Of a DNA stretch of 64,000 nt, positions 6,811 to 15,274 are shown in pieces (positions within the stretch are counted from its first letter, which is position 1; every line of letters starts with the position of its first letter). The notes beneath the pieces are model-generated. The model made no database searches and was not told the DNA's origin. It saw nothing but the letters and a program-made list of their open reading frames with translations. Origin of the DNA: Nocardioides exalbidus. Lineage in GTDB: Bacteria > Actinomycetota > Actinomycetes > Propionibacteriales > Nocardioidaceae. A program made the position numbers and the translations under genes. The DNA lies in the NCBI RefSeq assembly GCF_900105585.1, contig NZ_FNRT01000002.1, positions 1,178,001-1,242,000 on the forward strand. The letters are read 5' to 3'.

Positions 6811-8352
6811 ATGCAGACCCCCGGCACGCGATCGATCTGGCACGTCCTCCGTCATGCGGCGTACGGCGTGCTGGCGACCCTGGTCGGGCTCGCGGCCGCC
6901 CACCTCGTCGCGGCCTTCACCGTCCCGGCGGCCTCGCCGGTGCTGGCGGTTGGCTCGACGGTCATCGACCTGACGCCGACGCCGCTGAAGGAGTTCGCGA
7001 TCCGGCAGTTCGGCACCGCCGACAAGCTGGTGCTGACCGGCTCGGTCACGATCGTCGTGCTGCTCCTCGCCGCGCTCGCGGGCGTCGTCGCCCGCAAGCG
7101 CGAGACGGTCGGTCTGCTCATCATCGTGGGCCTCGCCGGCATCGCCGGCGTGCTCGCCGTCCTGCGTCCCTCCTCGGGACCGCTGGACCTCCTGCCCGCA
7201 CTGATCGCCGCGATCGTGGGTGCCACCTCGTTGTGGTGGCTCCACCGGGTCGACGGCCGGGCAGGCACGGGGACGTCGGACAGGGCCGACGGACCCACTC
7301 GGCGCGGGGTCGTGCTGGCCACCGGCGGTCTCGCCGCGGCTGCAGTGACCATGGGGGCGCTCGGACGCTGGGTGACGTCGTACCGCCTCGGCGGCACCGA
7401 CATCGCACTGCCGAAGGCCACCGACCCCGCGCCGGCATTCCCCCAGGGCCTCGAGGCGAAGTACAGCGGCATCTCGCCCCTGCAGACGCCCAACGCCGAC
7501 TTCTACCGGGTCGACACCCGCCTCACGGTGCCGGCGGTCGACGTCGACTCCTGGACGCTGACCATCGACGGCGACGTGGACCAGGAGGTCACCCTGACCT
7601 TCGACGACCTCGCCGCGATGGACGTCGTCGAGCGCGACATCACCCTCACCTGCGTCTCCAACGACGTCGGCGGACCCTACGTCGGCTCCGCGCGCTGGCT
7701 CGGCGTGCCTCTCAAAGACATCCTCGACAAGGCCGGGATCGATGCGACCAAGGCGGACCAGATCCTCTCCACCGACGTGGACGGCATGACGATCTCGACG
7801 CCGCTCGACGTGGCGCTCGACGGGCGCGACGCGATCATCGCGGTCGGCATGAACGGCGAGGCCCTGCCGCGCGAGCACGGCTTCCCGGCACGCATGGTCG
7901 TGCCCGGCCTCTACGGCTTCGTCAGCGCGTGCAAGTGGATCACCCGGATGACGCTGACGACCTACGACGCCGAGCAGGCCTACTGGACCGAGCGCAAGTG
8001 GGCGATCGACGCACCGATCAAGATCTCGAGCCGGATCGACACCCCGAAGCCGCTCTCCAGCAGCGACGCCGGCAAGGTCATCATCGGCGGCGTCGCCTGG
8101 GCGCAGGGCGTCGGCATCGAGAAGGTCGAGGTCCGCATCGACGGCGAGGCGTGGCAGCCCGCGACCCTCGGCCAGCAGGTCACCAACGACTACTGGCGCC
8201 AGTGGTTCCTCGAGTGGGACGCCAAGCCCGGCCAGCACTTCGTCGCCTGCCGTGCCACGAACAAGGACGGCGACGTGCAGACCGACGTCCGGATGACGCC
8301 GTTCCCCGAGGGCTCCTCGGGCATCCAGGAGATCTCGCTCAACGTGAGCTGA
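6811..8352 (+). CDS. Membrane-bound molybdopterin-dependent oxidoreductase (sulfite oxidase family)
   Basis: This 513-residue protein has four N-terminal membrane segments in its first ~155 residues. A fifth, Tat-like segment (TRRGVVLATGGLAAAAVTMG, ~165-185) follows, then a large extracytoplasmic catalytic domain. The molybdenum-ligating Cys is expected in ITLTCVSNDVGG. FPARMVVPGLYGF and the CKWITRM segment fit the sulfite oxidase/YedY-like Moco fold. The last ~100 residues (KVIIGGVAWAQGVGIEKVEVRIDG onward) form the dimerisation domain. The substrate is unknown; sulfite or methionine-sulfoxide chemistry is possible. It sits just upstream of the SigK operon under a matching promoter, and in mycobacteria the SigK regulon likewise contains a membrane redox protein (DipZ). 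Confidence 0.9.
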   Translation: MQTPGTRSIWHVLRHAAYGVLATLVGLAAAHLVAAFTVPAASPVLAVGSTVIDLTPTPLKEFAIRQFGTADKLVLTGSVTIVVLLLAALAGVVARKRETVGLLIIVGLAGIAGVLAVLRPSSGPLDLLPALIAAIVGATSLWWLHRVDGRAGTGTSDRADGPTRRGVVLATGGLAAAAVTMGALGRWVTSYRLGGTDIALPKATDPAPAFPQGLEAKYSGISPLQTPNADFYRVDTRLTVPAVDVDSWTLTIDGDVDQEVTLTFDDLAAMDVVERDITLTCVSNDVGGPYVGSARWLGVPLKDILDKAGIDATKADQILSTDVDGMTISTPLDVALDGRDAIIAVGMNGEALPREHGFPARMVVPGLYGFVSACKWITRMTLTTYDAEQAYWTERKWAIDAPIKISSRIDTPKPLSSSDAGKVIIGGVAWAQGVGIEKVEVRIDGEAWQPATLGQQVTNDYWRQWFLEWDAKPGQHFVACRATNKDGDVQTDVRMTPFPEGSSGIQEISLNVS

Positions 8353-8371
8353 TCGACCCACGAGCTCGCCG

Positions 8372-8429
8372 CCGGGCGGTGAGTGACGCAGGTTCCGAGC
8401 CTCCGGAACCTGCGTCACTCACCGCCCGG
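8372..8429. repeat. Perfect 26-bp palindrome, GGCGGTGAGTGA repeat family copy 1
   Basis: Left arm 8372-8397 and right arm 8404-8429 are perfectly complementary over 26 bp around a 6-nt loop (AGCCTC). The outer arm GGCGGTGAGTGA recurs in the repeats at 43097 and 43180, while the inner arm differs. It lies 19 nt after the oxidoreductase stop and may also terminate that transcript before the SigK promoter. The 217-nt gap 8353-8569 otherwise holds only that promoter and a leader. Confidence 0.8.
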
Positions 8430-8483
8430 TCGGCGTCTCCGGGCACGGCCGGTGGAAGTTCTCAGGATTTTCTTCCACCGGAC

Positions 8484-8510
8484 CCATCCGCACCCGGCAC
8501 GGTGCCGAAC
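8484..8510 (+). promoter_or_regulatory. SigK-type promoter candidate of the fasciclin-sigK operon
   Basis: CCATCC (8484-8489), a 15-nt spacer and CCGAAC (8505-8510) predict a start near 8517 and a leader of about 53 nt to the ATG at 8570. The motif agrees with the site at 6777-6803 and with the recalled mycobacterial SigK consensus. Since sigK lies downstream in the same operon, this would be positive autoregulation. Confidence 0.65.
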
Positions 8511-8569
8511 ACCTCTCGACAGCGGGCCTCACGGCCCCCACCAAATGGCCCCCACCGAAAGGCAACGCC

Positions 8570-9229
8570 ATGAACACCAAGCTCCGCACCCGCACCCTGG
8601 GTATCGCCGCGATCGCCCTGACCGCCTCCATGAGCCTGGCGGCATGTGGCAGCGACTCGGACACCGACAGCACCGCGTCCGACACGACCAGCTCGTCGCC
8701 CTCCGAGTCCGCCTCGGAGACGCCGTCGGAGACCACCTCCGAGACGCCTGCGGCCGACGACGCCCCCTTCGGCCCCGGCTGCGCCGGCGTCCCCACCTCC
8801 GGTGAGGGCTCCGTCGAGGGCATGGCCGACGACCCGGTCGCGACCGCCGCCTCGAACAACCCGCTCCTCAAGACGCTCGTCGCCGCGGTGACCGAGGCCG
8901 GCCTCGTCGACACCCTCAACTCGGCCGAGAACCTGACGGTCTTCGCCCCGACCGACGACGCCTTCGCCGCGATCCCGAAGAAGGACCTCAACGCCCTTCT
9001 CAAGGACAAGGAGATGCTGACCACCGTCCTCACGCACCACGTGATCGGTGAGCGCCTCAGCCCGGCCGACCTCGCGGGCGAGCACGAGACGCTGGCCGGC
9101 GACATGCTGACCGTCGACGGCTCGGGCGAGGACTTCACCATCGGTGACGCCTCCGTCGTCTGCGGCAACGTGCAGACCGCCAACGCGACCGTCTACGTCG
9201 TCGACCAGGTCCTGATGCCGGAGATGTGA
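8570..9229 (+). CDS. Fasciclin-domain lipoprotein (MPT70/MPT83-like)
   Basis: This 219-residue protein has a lipoprotein signal with lipobox LAAC (lipidated Cys ~26), then a Ser/Thr/Glu-rich linker to residue ~65. A FAS1 domain follows, with NLTVFAPTDDAFAAIP as the first conserved box, VLTHHVIGERLSP as the second, and the closing VYVVDQVLMPEM. A Cys pair (GPGCAGVP and SVVCGNV) could form a disulfide as in MPT70. It is expected on the outer face of the membrane. It heads the operon and is separated from sigK by 27 nt. In Mycobacterium the homologues MPT70 and MPT83 are the main SigK targets, which fits its placement. An AAAGG ribosome-binding site supports the start. Confidence 0.93.
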   Translation: MNTKLRTRTLGIAAIALTASMSLAACGSDSDTDSTASDTTSSSPSESASETPSETTSETPAADDAPFGPGCAGVPTSGEGSVEGMADDPVATAASNNPLLKTLVAAVTEAGLVDTLNSAENLTVFAPTDDAFAAIPKKDLNALLKDKEMLTTVLTHHVIGERLSPADLAGEHETLAGDMLTVDGSGEDFTIGDASVVCGNVQTANATVYVVDQVLMPEM

Positions 9230-9256
9230 TCGTCCTCCGACGACCACACTGCAAGG

Positions 9257-9883
9257 ATGGCTGACGTGGACCACGTGAGGCCCGTACCGGACGGGGCGCC
9301 CCAGGAGAAGATCCAGGGCGCCCCGTCCGGGGGCGATGCACCGAGGCTGGCCGAGCTCCTGAGCCGTGCCGCCCTCGGCGACGAGACCGCCTTCGCCGCG
9401 TTCTACGACGCGACCTCGGCTCGCGCCTACGGCCTCGCGCTCCGCGTGGTCCGCAACCCGGCCCACGCGGAGGAGGTCACGCAGGAGGCCTACCTCGACG
9501 CGTGGCGCTCCAGCACGAGGTACGACGCCGAGCGCGGCAGCGCGGCCGGCTGGCTCCTCACCATCGTCCACCGCAAGGCCGTCGACCGGGTCCGCTCGGT
9601 CGAGGCGGCCACGGCCCGCGACGAGAGCTGGAACCGCGACACCACCCCGGTCGACCACGACCAGACCGCCGAGTCGGCCCACGCGTCCCTGGACGCCACC
9701 CGGGTCCGCAACGCGGTCGCCACCCTCACCGACGTCCAACGGCGAGCCGTCGAGCTCGCCTACTTCGGTGGCTACACCCACACGGAAGTGGCCACCCTGC
9801 TCGACGTCCCGCTCGGGACGGCCAAGACTCGAATACGCGACGGACTGATCCGCCTGCGAGACCTGATGGGAGTTGCCTCATGA
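9257..9883 (+). CDS. sigK: ECF RNA polymerase sigma factor SigK
   Basis: This 208-residue ECF sigma factor has region 2 at about residues 40-105 (FYDATSARAYGLALRVVRNP, EEVTQEAYLDAWR) and region 4 at about 150-205 (LTDVQRRAVELAYFGGYTHT, VPLGTAKTRIRDGLIRLR). It contains no cysteine. The M. tuberculosis SigK has a redox-sensitive Cys pair, so that switch is missing here. Assignment to SigK rests on the RskA-type anti-sigma gene directly downstream (ATGA overlap at 9880-9883) and on neighbours matching the mycobacterial sigK locus (FAD oxidoreductase, DUF1365, CFA synthase, DUF1295, MPT83-like protein). Confidence 0.92.
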   Translation: MADVDHVRPVPDGAPQEKIQGAPSGGDAPRLAELLSRAALGDETAFAAFYDATSARAYGLALRVVRNPAHAEEVTQEAYLDAWRSSTRYDAERGSAAGWLLTIVHRKAVDRVRSVEAATARDESWNRDTTPVDHDQTAESAHASLDATRVRNAVATLTDVQRRAVELAYFGGYTHTEVATLLDVPLGTAKTRIRDGLIRLRDLMGVAS

Positions 9884-10590
9884 GCGATCTGCACAAGCTC
9901 ACGGGCGCCTATGCCGTGGACGCCCTCGACGAGCTCGAGCGTGCCCGCTTCGAGCGGCACCTCGCCGAGTGCGAGGACTGCCGCACCGAGGTCGCAGAGC
10001 TCCAGGAGACGGCAGCCCTGCTGTCGCAGTCCACGGCGGTCGCACCGCCGGCGTCGCTGCGCGACTCCGTGCTCGCCGGGATCTCCCAGGTCCGCCCCCT
10101 GCCTCCCGTCGTACCCGAGCCGGTCGCCACCACGCCCTCGACGGCACGCCACCGCTTCCCTCTTCTCGTGGCTGCCGCCCTGGTCCTGATTGCCGGCTTC
10201 GGTGCCGTCGTGTGGCAGCCTTGGTCCACCCCGGCACCGCAGATCAGCGCCGCCGAGCAGGTCCTCACCGCCGGCGACGCGCAGCACGTGTCCGTGAAGA
10301 TCGGTGACAGCAAGGCCACCGTGACCCGCTCGAAGGAGCGCGACGGAGCCGTCATCGTCACCGAGAACATGCAGGCCGCGCCCTCGGGCAAGGACTACGA
10401 GCTGTGGCTGATGGCCCCCGACGGGACCTTCTCGCCCGCCGGCCTCATGTCCGACGACGCGGACCAGACCCAGCTCCTCGAGGGCTCAGCGGCGGATGCC
10501 GCTGCCGTCGGCATCACGATCGAGCCCGACGGGGGGTCCGAGCAGCCGACGTCCGACCCGATCGCCCTGTTCGACCTGGAATCAGCATGA
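9880..10590 (+). CDS. rskA: Anti-sigma-K factor RskA (zinc-type)
   Basis: This 236-residue single-pass anti-sigma factor has an N-terminal anti-sigma domain with the zinc-type motif His27-x3-Cys31-x2-Cys34 (HLAECEDC). A membrane segment spans about residues 93-113. The extracytoplasmic C-terminal RskA domain includes the conserved YELWLMAPDGTFSPAGLM. It should hold SigK at the membrane until regulated proteolysis frees it. Its start overlaps the sigK stop and its own stop overlaps the start of the FAD oxidoreductase, both by ATGA. Confidence 0.92.
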   Translation: MSDLHKLTGAYAVDALDELERARFERHLAECEDCRTEVAELQETAALLSQSTAVAPPASLRDSVLAGISQVRPLPPVVPEPVATTPSTARHRFPLLVAAALVLIAGFGAVVWQPWSTPAPQISAAEQVLTAGDAQHVSVKIGDSKATVTRSKERDGAVIVTENMQAAPSGKDYELWLMAPDGTFSPAGLMSDDADQTQLLEGSAADAAAVGITIEPDGGSEQPTSDPIALFDLESA

Positions 10591-12590
10591 TCGAGTCCGG
10601 ACAGCGACGGGTCGCCGTCGTCGGGTCCGGCGTGGCCGGCCTGACGGCCGCGTGGATCGCCTCGCGCACCGCGCACGTCACGCTCTACGAGGCCGACGAC
10701 CGCCTCGGCGGTCACGCCGACACCCACCGGGTCTCCACGCCCGAGGGCGAGCTGGCGATCGACACCGGCTTCATCGTGCACAACCGTCGTACCTATCCCA
10801 CGCTGCTGCGCCTCTTCGCCGAGCTCGGCGTCGAGACCCAGCCGTCGGAGATGTCGCTGTCGGTCAGCGACGCCGGCACCGGGGTGGAGTACGCCGGTGC
10901 CCTCGGAGCCAAGGGCCTCTTCGCCCAGCGCTCGTCCCTCGCCTCGCGCGACCACTGGCGGATGCTGCTGGAGATCCCGCGCTTCCACCGCCGCGCCAGG
11001 GCCCTGCTCGCCACCTCCTCCGACGACGGCGGCGGCGATGGCGACGACCAGACGCTGCGCGAGTTCCTGCGCGACGGCGGCTTCACGCCGGGGTTCGTGC
11101 GGCACTTCATGGAGCCGCTCGTCGCGGCCGTGTGGTCGTGCGACCCCTCGACCTCGCTCGACTACCCCGCGCGCTACCTCTTCACCTTCCTCGAGCACCA
11201 CGGCATGCTCGGCGTCTTCGGCTCGCCCGAGTGGCGCACCGTGAGCGGCGGCTCGGTGCAGTACGTCGCCAAGGTCGGCGCGGGCCTGCAGGAGGTCCGG
11301 CTGGACACCAAGGTGACGTCGGTGCGCGAGCTCGCCGACCGGGTCGAGGTGACCGACGGGAGCGGCGCCACGACGGCGTACGACGCCCTGGTCATCGCCA
11401 CCCACCCCTCGCACGCGCTCGCGATGCTCGAGGAGCCGACGGACCTGCAGCGCGAGGTGCTCTCCGCGCTGCCCTACAGCCACAACCCGGCGCTGCTGCA
11501 CACCGACACCTCCCTGCTGCCGAGCGCCGAGGGGGCGCGGGCGTCGTGGAACTTCTTCCGCCCCGCTGACGACAACGGCGCGGTCACCGTCACCTACGAC
11601 CTCACCCGGCTCCAGCGCCTCCCCACCGACACCCACTACCTCGTGACGCTCGGCGGCGAGGACCTCGTCGACCCCGCGAAGATCATCGACCGGATGGACT
11701 ACGAGCACCCGCTCTACACCCCCGAGTCCGTCGCCGCCTCGCGCCGGCTGCCGGAGATCAACACCGACCGGATCGCCTTCGCCGGGGCCTACCACGGCTG
11801 GGGCTTCCACGAGGACGGTGCGCGCTCGGGCCTGGTGGCCGCGACGCATCTCGACCTGCCGTGGGTCCGCACGACGCACGCGGTCCCGCAGCCCGGTCGC
11901 TTCGAGACCGTCATCCGCCACACCCGTCGTACGCCCTTCAGGCGGACCTTCGAGCACCGCTCGACCTTCTGGCTCGTCGACGTGGACGACCTCCCGTCCC
12001 ACGGGGTCCTCGCCAGCTTCGAGGCCCGTGACCACCTCGGCTCGCCCGACCGGAGCCTGCGGCACAACGTCGAGGCGTTCCTCGACCGGCACGACGTCTC
12101 GCTCGGCACGGGCGGCGGCACGATCCTGATGGCCGCCCAGCCCCGCTCGCTGGGCTACGCCTTCAACCCCATCAGCGTCTTCTGGTGCTTCGACGACGAC
12201 GGCGCCCAGGCCGCCGTGGTGGTCGAGGTGCACAACACCTACGGCGACCGCCACGCCTACCTCGTCCACCCCGACGAGCAGGGCCGCGCGCAGACCGACA
12301 AGGCGATGTACGTCTCGCCGTTCCACGGCACCGACGGCGCGTACGACGTCGCCGTCCCCATCCCGACCGACCGACTGCACGTCGCGGTGACCCTCCGGGG
12401 TCACGACAACGGTGGCTCGGCGCCCTTCAGCGCCAGCCTGACCGGCACCCGCAGCGACGTCCCCGTCCGCAGGACCCTCGGCGCCGCGCTGCGTGGCAGC
12501 GCGCTGATCCGGGCACACGGCATCTGGCTGTGGGCGCGGCGGTTGCCGATCCGTCCCCGACCGACCCACTCCCAGGAGGGCGTGAAGTGA
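10587..12590 (+). CDS. FAD-dependent oxidoreductase fused to a DUF1365 domain
   Basis: This 667-residue protein joins two domains that are separate neighbouring genes in mycobacteria (Rv0449c and Rv0448c in M. tuberculosis). Residues 1 to ~425 are an amine-oxidase-like flavoprotein with GSGVAG dinucleotide motif at ~13-18 and EADDRLGGHADT for the ribose-binding acid; the part ends with the FAD motif IAFAGAYHGWGFHEDGA. Residues ~430-650 are DUF1365 (FEHRSTFWLVDVDDLP, GYAFNPISVFWCF, DKAMYVSPF). Homologous flavoproteins next to CFA-like methyltransferases desaturate or otherwise oxidise methylated acyl chains in some bacteria; that role is an inference here. ATG 10587 overlaps the rskA stop, and its stop overlaps the next start (GTGA). 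Confidence 0.9.
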   Translation: MIESGQRRVAVVGSGVAGLTAAWIASRTAHVTLYEADDRLGGHADTHRVSTPEGELAIDTGFIVHNRRTYPTLLRLFAELGVETQPSEMSLSVSDAGTGVEYAGALGAKGLFAQRSSLASRDHWRMLLEIPRFHRRARALLATSSDDGGGDGDDQTLREFLRDGGFTPGFVRHFMEPLVAAVWSCDPSTSLDYPARYLFTFLEHHGMLGVFGSPEWRTVSGGSVQYVAKVGAGLQEVRLDTKVTSVRELADRVEVTDGSGATTAYDALVIATHPSHALAMLEEPTDLQREVLSALPYSHNPALLHTDTSLLPSAEGARASWNFFRPADDNGAVTVTYDLTRLQRLPTDTHYLVTLGGEDLVDPAKIIDRMDYEHPLYTPESVAASRRLPEINTDRIAFAGAYHGWGFHEDGARSGLVAATHLDLPWVRTTHAVPQPGRFETVIRHTRRTPFRRTFEHRSTFWLVDVDDLPSHGVLASFEARDHLGSPDRSLRHNVEAFLDRHDVSLGTGGGTILMAAQPRSLGYAFNPISVFWCFDDDGAQAAVVVEVHNTYGDRHAYLVHPDEQGRAQTDKAMYVSPFHGTDGAYDVAVPIPTDRLHVAVTLRGHDNGGSAPFSASLTGTRSDVPVRRTLGAALRGSALIRAHGIWLWARRLPIRPRPTHSQEGVK

Positions 12591-13960
12591 CTCTCGACAA
12601 GACGCGGCCCGACCGCGCCCAGAACCCCAACCCGAGCCAGGGCGTCCCTCCGCTCGAGCAGCTGCGCCGGGGCCCCCGCACCGCGATCTCGGCGGCCGTC
12701 GCGAAGCGGCTCTTCCACGCCGCCGTCGGCCGCCTCGCCGTCACCGTCGTCGACGAGCCCAGCGGGAAGACCTACGGCCGGGGCGGCCCGACCATGCGGC
12801 TGCACCGGCCCGACGAGTTCTACGCGCGGCTCGGCCGCGACGGCCTCATCGGCTTCGGCGAGGCCTACCTCACCGGTGCGTGGGACGCCGAGGACCTCGC
12901 CGGCTTCCTCACCGTGCCGGCCGCGCGGATGGCGACCCTGATCCCCGAGCCGCTGCAGAGGCTGCGCGCCTTCGTGACGCCCCGCCTGCCCGACCACCAC
13001 CGGAGCACCGAGGCCAACAGCCAGGCCAACATCTCGCACCACTACGACCTGTCCAACGACCTCTACGCGCTCTTCCTCGACGAGACGCTGAGCTACTCCT
13101 CCGCGCTCTTCGACACCTCCACGGTCACTGCGGGGATCGGCCCCGGCTCCGTCGGCGACCACCTCGTGGCCACGCCGCCCGAGCCCAGCGACCGCCCGGA
13201 CCCCACCCAGCACAACGTCGACCTCGCCGAGGCGCAGGGCCGCAAGATCGAGCGGCTGCTCGACGAGGCCGGCGTCACCGCGGGCACCCGCGTGCTCGAG
13301 ATCGGCACCGGCTGGGGCGAGCTCGCCATCCGTGCGGCCCGACGCGGCGCGACCATCCACTCGATCACGCTCTCGGTCGAGCAGCTGGAGCTGGCGCAGG
13401 AGCGCATCGCCGCCGCCGGCTTCGCCGACCAGTGCCGCCTCGAGCTGATGGACTACCGCGCGCTCGGCGCCGACGGGGCGCAGTACGACGCCGTGCTGTC
13501 GGTCGAGATGATCGAGGCCGTGGGCGCCGAGTTCTGGGGCACCTACTTCGAGACCATCGACCGGGTGCTCGCGCCCGGCGGCAAGGTCGCGATCCAGGCG
13601 ATCACCATGCCCCACGACCGGATGCTCGCCACCCGCGACGGCGAGACCTGGATCAACAAGTACATCTTCCCCGGCGGCTTCCTGCCCAGCGTCGAGGTGA
13701 TCGACCAGATCACCCGCGACGACACCTCGCTGCGCCTCACCGGCCAGCTCGAGATGGGCAGCCACTACGCCGAGACCCTGCGGCGGTGGGACCGCCGCTT
13801 CCTCGCGCAGGCCGACGCCGTGCAGGCGCTCGGCTTCGACGACGTGTTCCTGCGGGTGTGGCACTTCTACCTGTCCTACTCGCAGGCCGGCTTCGCCAGC
13901 GGCTACATCAACGTCTCGCAGCTCACCTTCACCCGCGAGAACCAGCAGGAGAACCCGTGA
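12587..13960 (+). CDS. Cyclopropane-fatty-acyl-phospholipid synthase family methyltransferase 1
   Basis: This 457-residue S-adenosylmethionine-dependent methyltransferase has the CFA-synthase entry motif ISHHYDLSNDLYALFLD and the SAM motif VLEIGTGWGELAIRAA at ~235-250. SVEMIEAVG carries the active-site Glu, and YIFPGGFLPS and FYLSYSQAGF lie near the C-terminus. It would add a methyl or methylene group to a double bond in phospholipid acyl chains. It corresponds to the UfaA1 position of the mycobacterial sigK locus. An insertion of ~35 residues with TPPEPSDRPDP separates the acyl-binding region from the SAM fold. GTG 12587 is preceded by AGGAGG and overlaps the previous stop. Confidence 0.92.
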   Translation: MTLDKTRPDRAQNPNPSQGVPPLEQLRRGPRTAISAAVAKRLFHAAVGRLAVTVVDEPSGKTYGRGGPTMRLHRPDEFYARLGRDGLIGFGEAYLTGAWDAEDLAGFLTVPAARMATLIPEPLQRLRAFVTPRLPDHHRSTEANSQANISHHYDLSNDLYALFLDETLSYSSALFDTSTVTAGIGPGSVGDHLVATPPEPSDRPDPTQHNVDLAEAQGRKIERLLDEAGVTAGTRVLEIGTGWGELAIRAARRGATIHSITLSVEQLELAQERIAAAGFADQCRLELMDYRALGADGAQYDAVLSVEMIEAVGAEFWGTYFETIDRVLAPGGKVAIQAITMPHDRMLATRDGETWINKYIFPGGFLPSVEVIDQITRDDTSLRLTGQLEMGSHYAETLRRWDRRFLAQADAVQALGFDDVFLRVWHFYLSYSQAGFASGYINVSQLTFTRENQQENP

Positions 13961-15267
13961 CCCAGACCGCCCAGCGGATCACCTCGCACGAGGGCGTCGC
14001 CCCGCAGCTCGCCGAGGCCGTCCGTCCCTTCATCGGTGGCGACCTGCCGGTCCGGCTGGAGGCCTGGGACGGCTCGGTCGCCGGTCCCGAGGACGGCCCG
14101 CTCGTGGTGCTCCGCTCCCCCGACGCGCTGCGCCGGCTGCTCTGGCACCCGGGCGAGCTGGGCGCTGCCCAGGCCTACGTCACCGGCGAGCTCGACGTGC
14201 CCGAGCAGGACGGCTGGGACCTCTCGGCCGCACTCACGCACGCCTTCGCCGTGGGCAGGGAGCGCGGCCTGTCCGGCGTACGCCTCTCGCCCCGCGCGCT
14301 CGTCGACGCGATCCGCACCGCCGCCGGCCTCGGCGCGCTCGGCCGCCCGCCCGCCCCACCGGCATCGCAGGCGCAGATCAAGGGCAAGCTCCACAGCCTG
14401 GCCCGCGACCGGTCGTCGATCAGCCACCACTACGACCTCTCCAACGAGTTCTACTCGCTGATCCTCGAGCCGCAGATGGCCTACAGCTGCGGCTACCACG
14501 CGACGCCCGACGTCCCGCTCGAGGAGGCGCAGCGCGCCAAGCTCGACCTGGTCTGCACCAAGCTCGGCCTGGAGCCCGGCATGCGGATGCTCGACGTCGG
14601 TTGCGGCTGGGGCTCGCTGTCCCTGCACGCGGCCGAGCACTTCGGGGCGCAGGTCACCGGGGTCACGATCGCGGCGGAGCAGAAGAAGTTCATCGACGCC
14701 CGCATCGCCGAGCGCGGCCTGCAGGACCGGGTCGAGATCCGGCTGCAGGACTACCGCGAGGTGCCCGAGCGCGACCACTTCGACGCCGTCGGTTCGCTCG
14801 AGATGGGCGAGCACGTCGGCGCGGGCAACTACCCGACCTACGTCGAGGTGCTCCGTCGTGCGGTGAAGCCGGGCGGCCGGGTGCTCGTCCAGCAGATGTC
14901 GCGCCAGGGCGTCGGCGGCGGCAAGCACCCCGGCGGCGGCCCGTTCATCGAGTCGTTCATCGCCCCCGACATGACGATGCGACCGGTCGGCGAGACCGTC
15001 GACCTCATCGAGTCCGGCGGCCTCGAGGTCCGCGACGTGCACGCGCTCCGCGAGCACTACGTCCTCACCGTGGCCGGCTGGATGGAGAACTTCGAGGCCA
15101 ACATCGAGCGCCTCACCGAGCTCGTCGGCGAGGAGGTGGTCCGCGTCTGGCGGCTCTACCTCGTCGGAGGGGCGCTCGCCTTCCGCGACGGCCGGATGGG
15201 CGTCGACCAGATCCTCTCCGTGCGTCCGGGTGCCGCCCACACCCTCCCGGCCGTGAGGACCTGGTGA
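13957..15267 (+). CDS. Cyclopropane-fatty-acyl-phospholipid synthase family methyltransferase 2
   Basis: This second CFA-like enzyme has 436 residues and is clearly different from its neighbour. It has a longer N-terminal region (residues 1-150, possibly an SCP2-like lipid-binding part), then SISHHYDLSNEFYSLILE, the SAM motif MLDVGCGWGSLSLHAA at ~210-225, GSLEMGEHVG, and QMSRQGVGGGKHPGGGPFIE. The last segment replaces the YIFPGG motif of the first copy, so the substrates probably differ. GTG 13957 overlaps the stop of methyltransferase 1. Having two distinct members in tandem suggests successive or alternative modifications of the same lipid. Confidence 0.92.
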   Translation: MTQTAQRITSHEGVAPQLAEAVRPFIGGDLPVRLEAWDGSVAGPEDGPLVVLRSPDALRRLLWHPGELGAAQAYVTGELDVPEQDGWDLSAALTHAFAVGRERGLSGVRLSPRALVDAIRTAAGLGALGRPPAPPASQAQIKGKLHSLARDRSSISHHYDLSNEFYSLILEPQMAYSCGYHATPDVPLEEAQRAKLDLVCTKLGLEPGMRMLDVGCGWGSLSLHAAEHFGAQVTGVTIAAEQKKFIDARIAERGLQDRVEIRLQDYREVPERDHFDAVGSLEMGEHVGAGNYPTYVEVLRRAVKPGGRVLVQQMSRQGVGGGKHPGGGPFIESFIAPDMTMRPVGETVDLIESGGLEVRDVHALREHYVLTVAGWMENFEANIERLTELVGEEVVRVWRLYLVGGALAFRDGRMGVDQILSVRPGAAHTLPAVRTW

Positions 15268-15274
15268 TCGAGCC

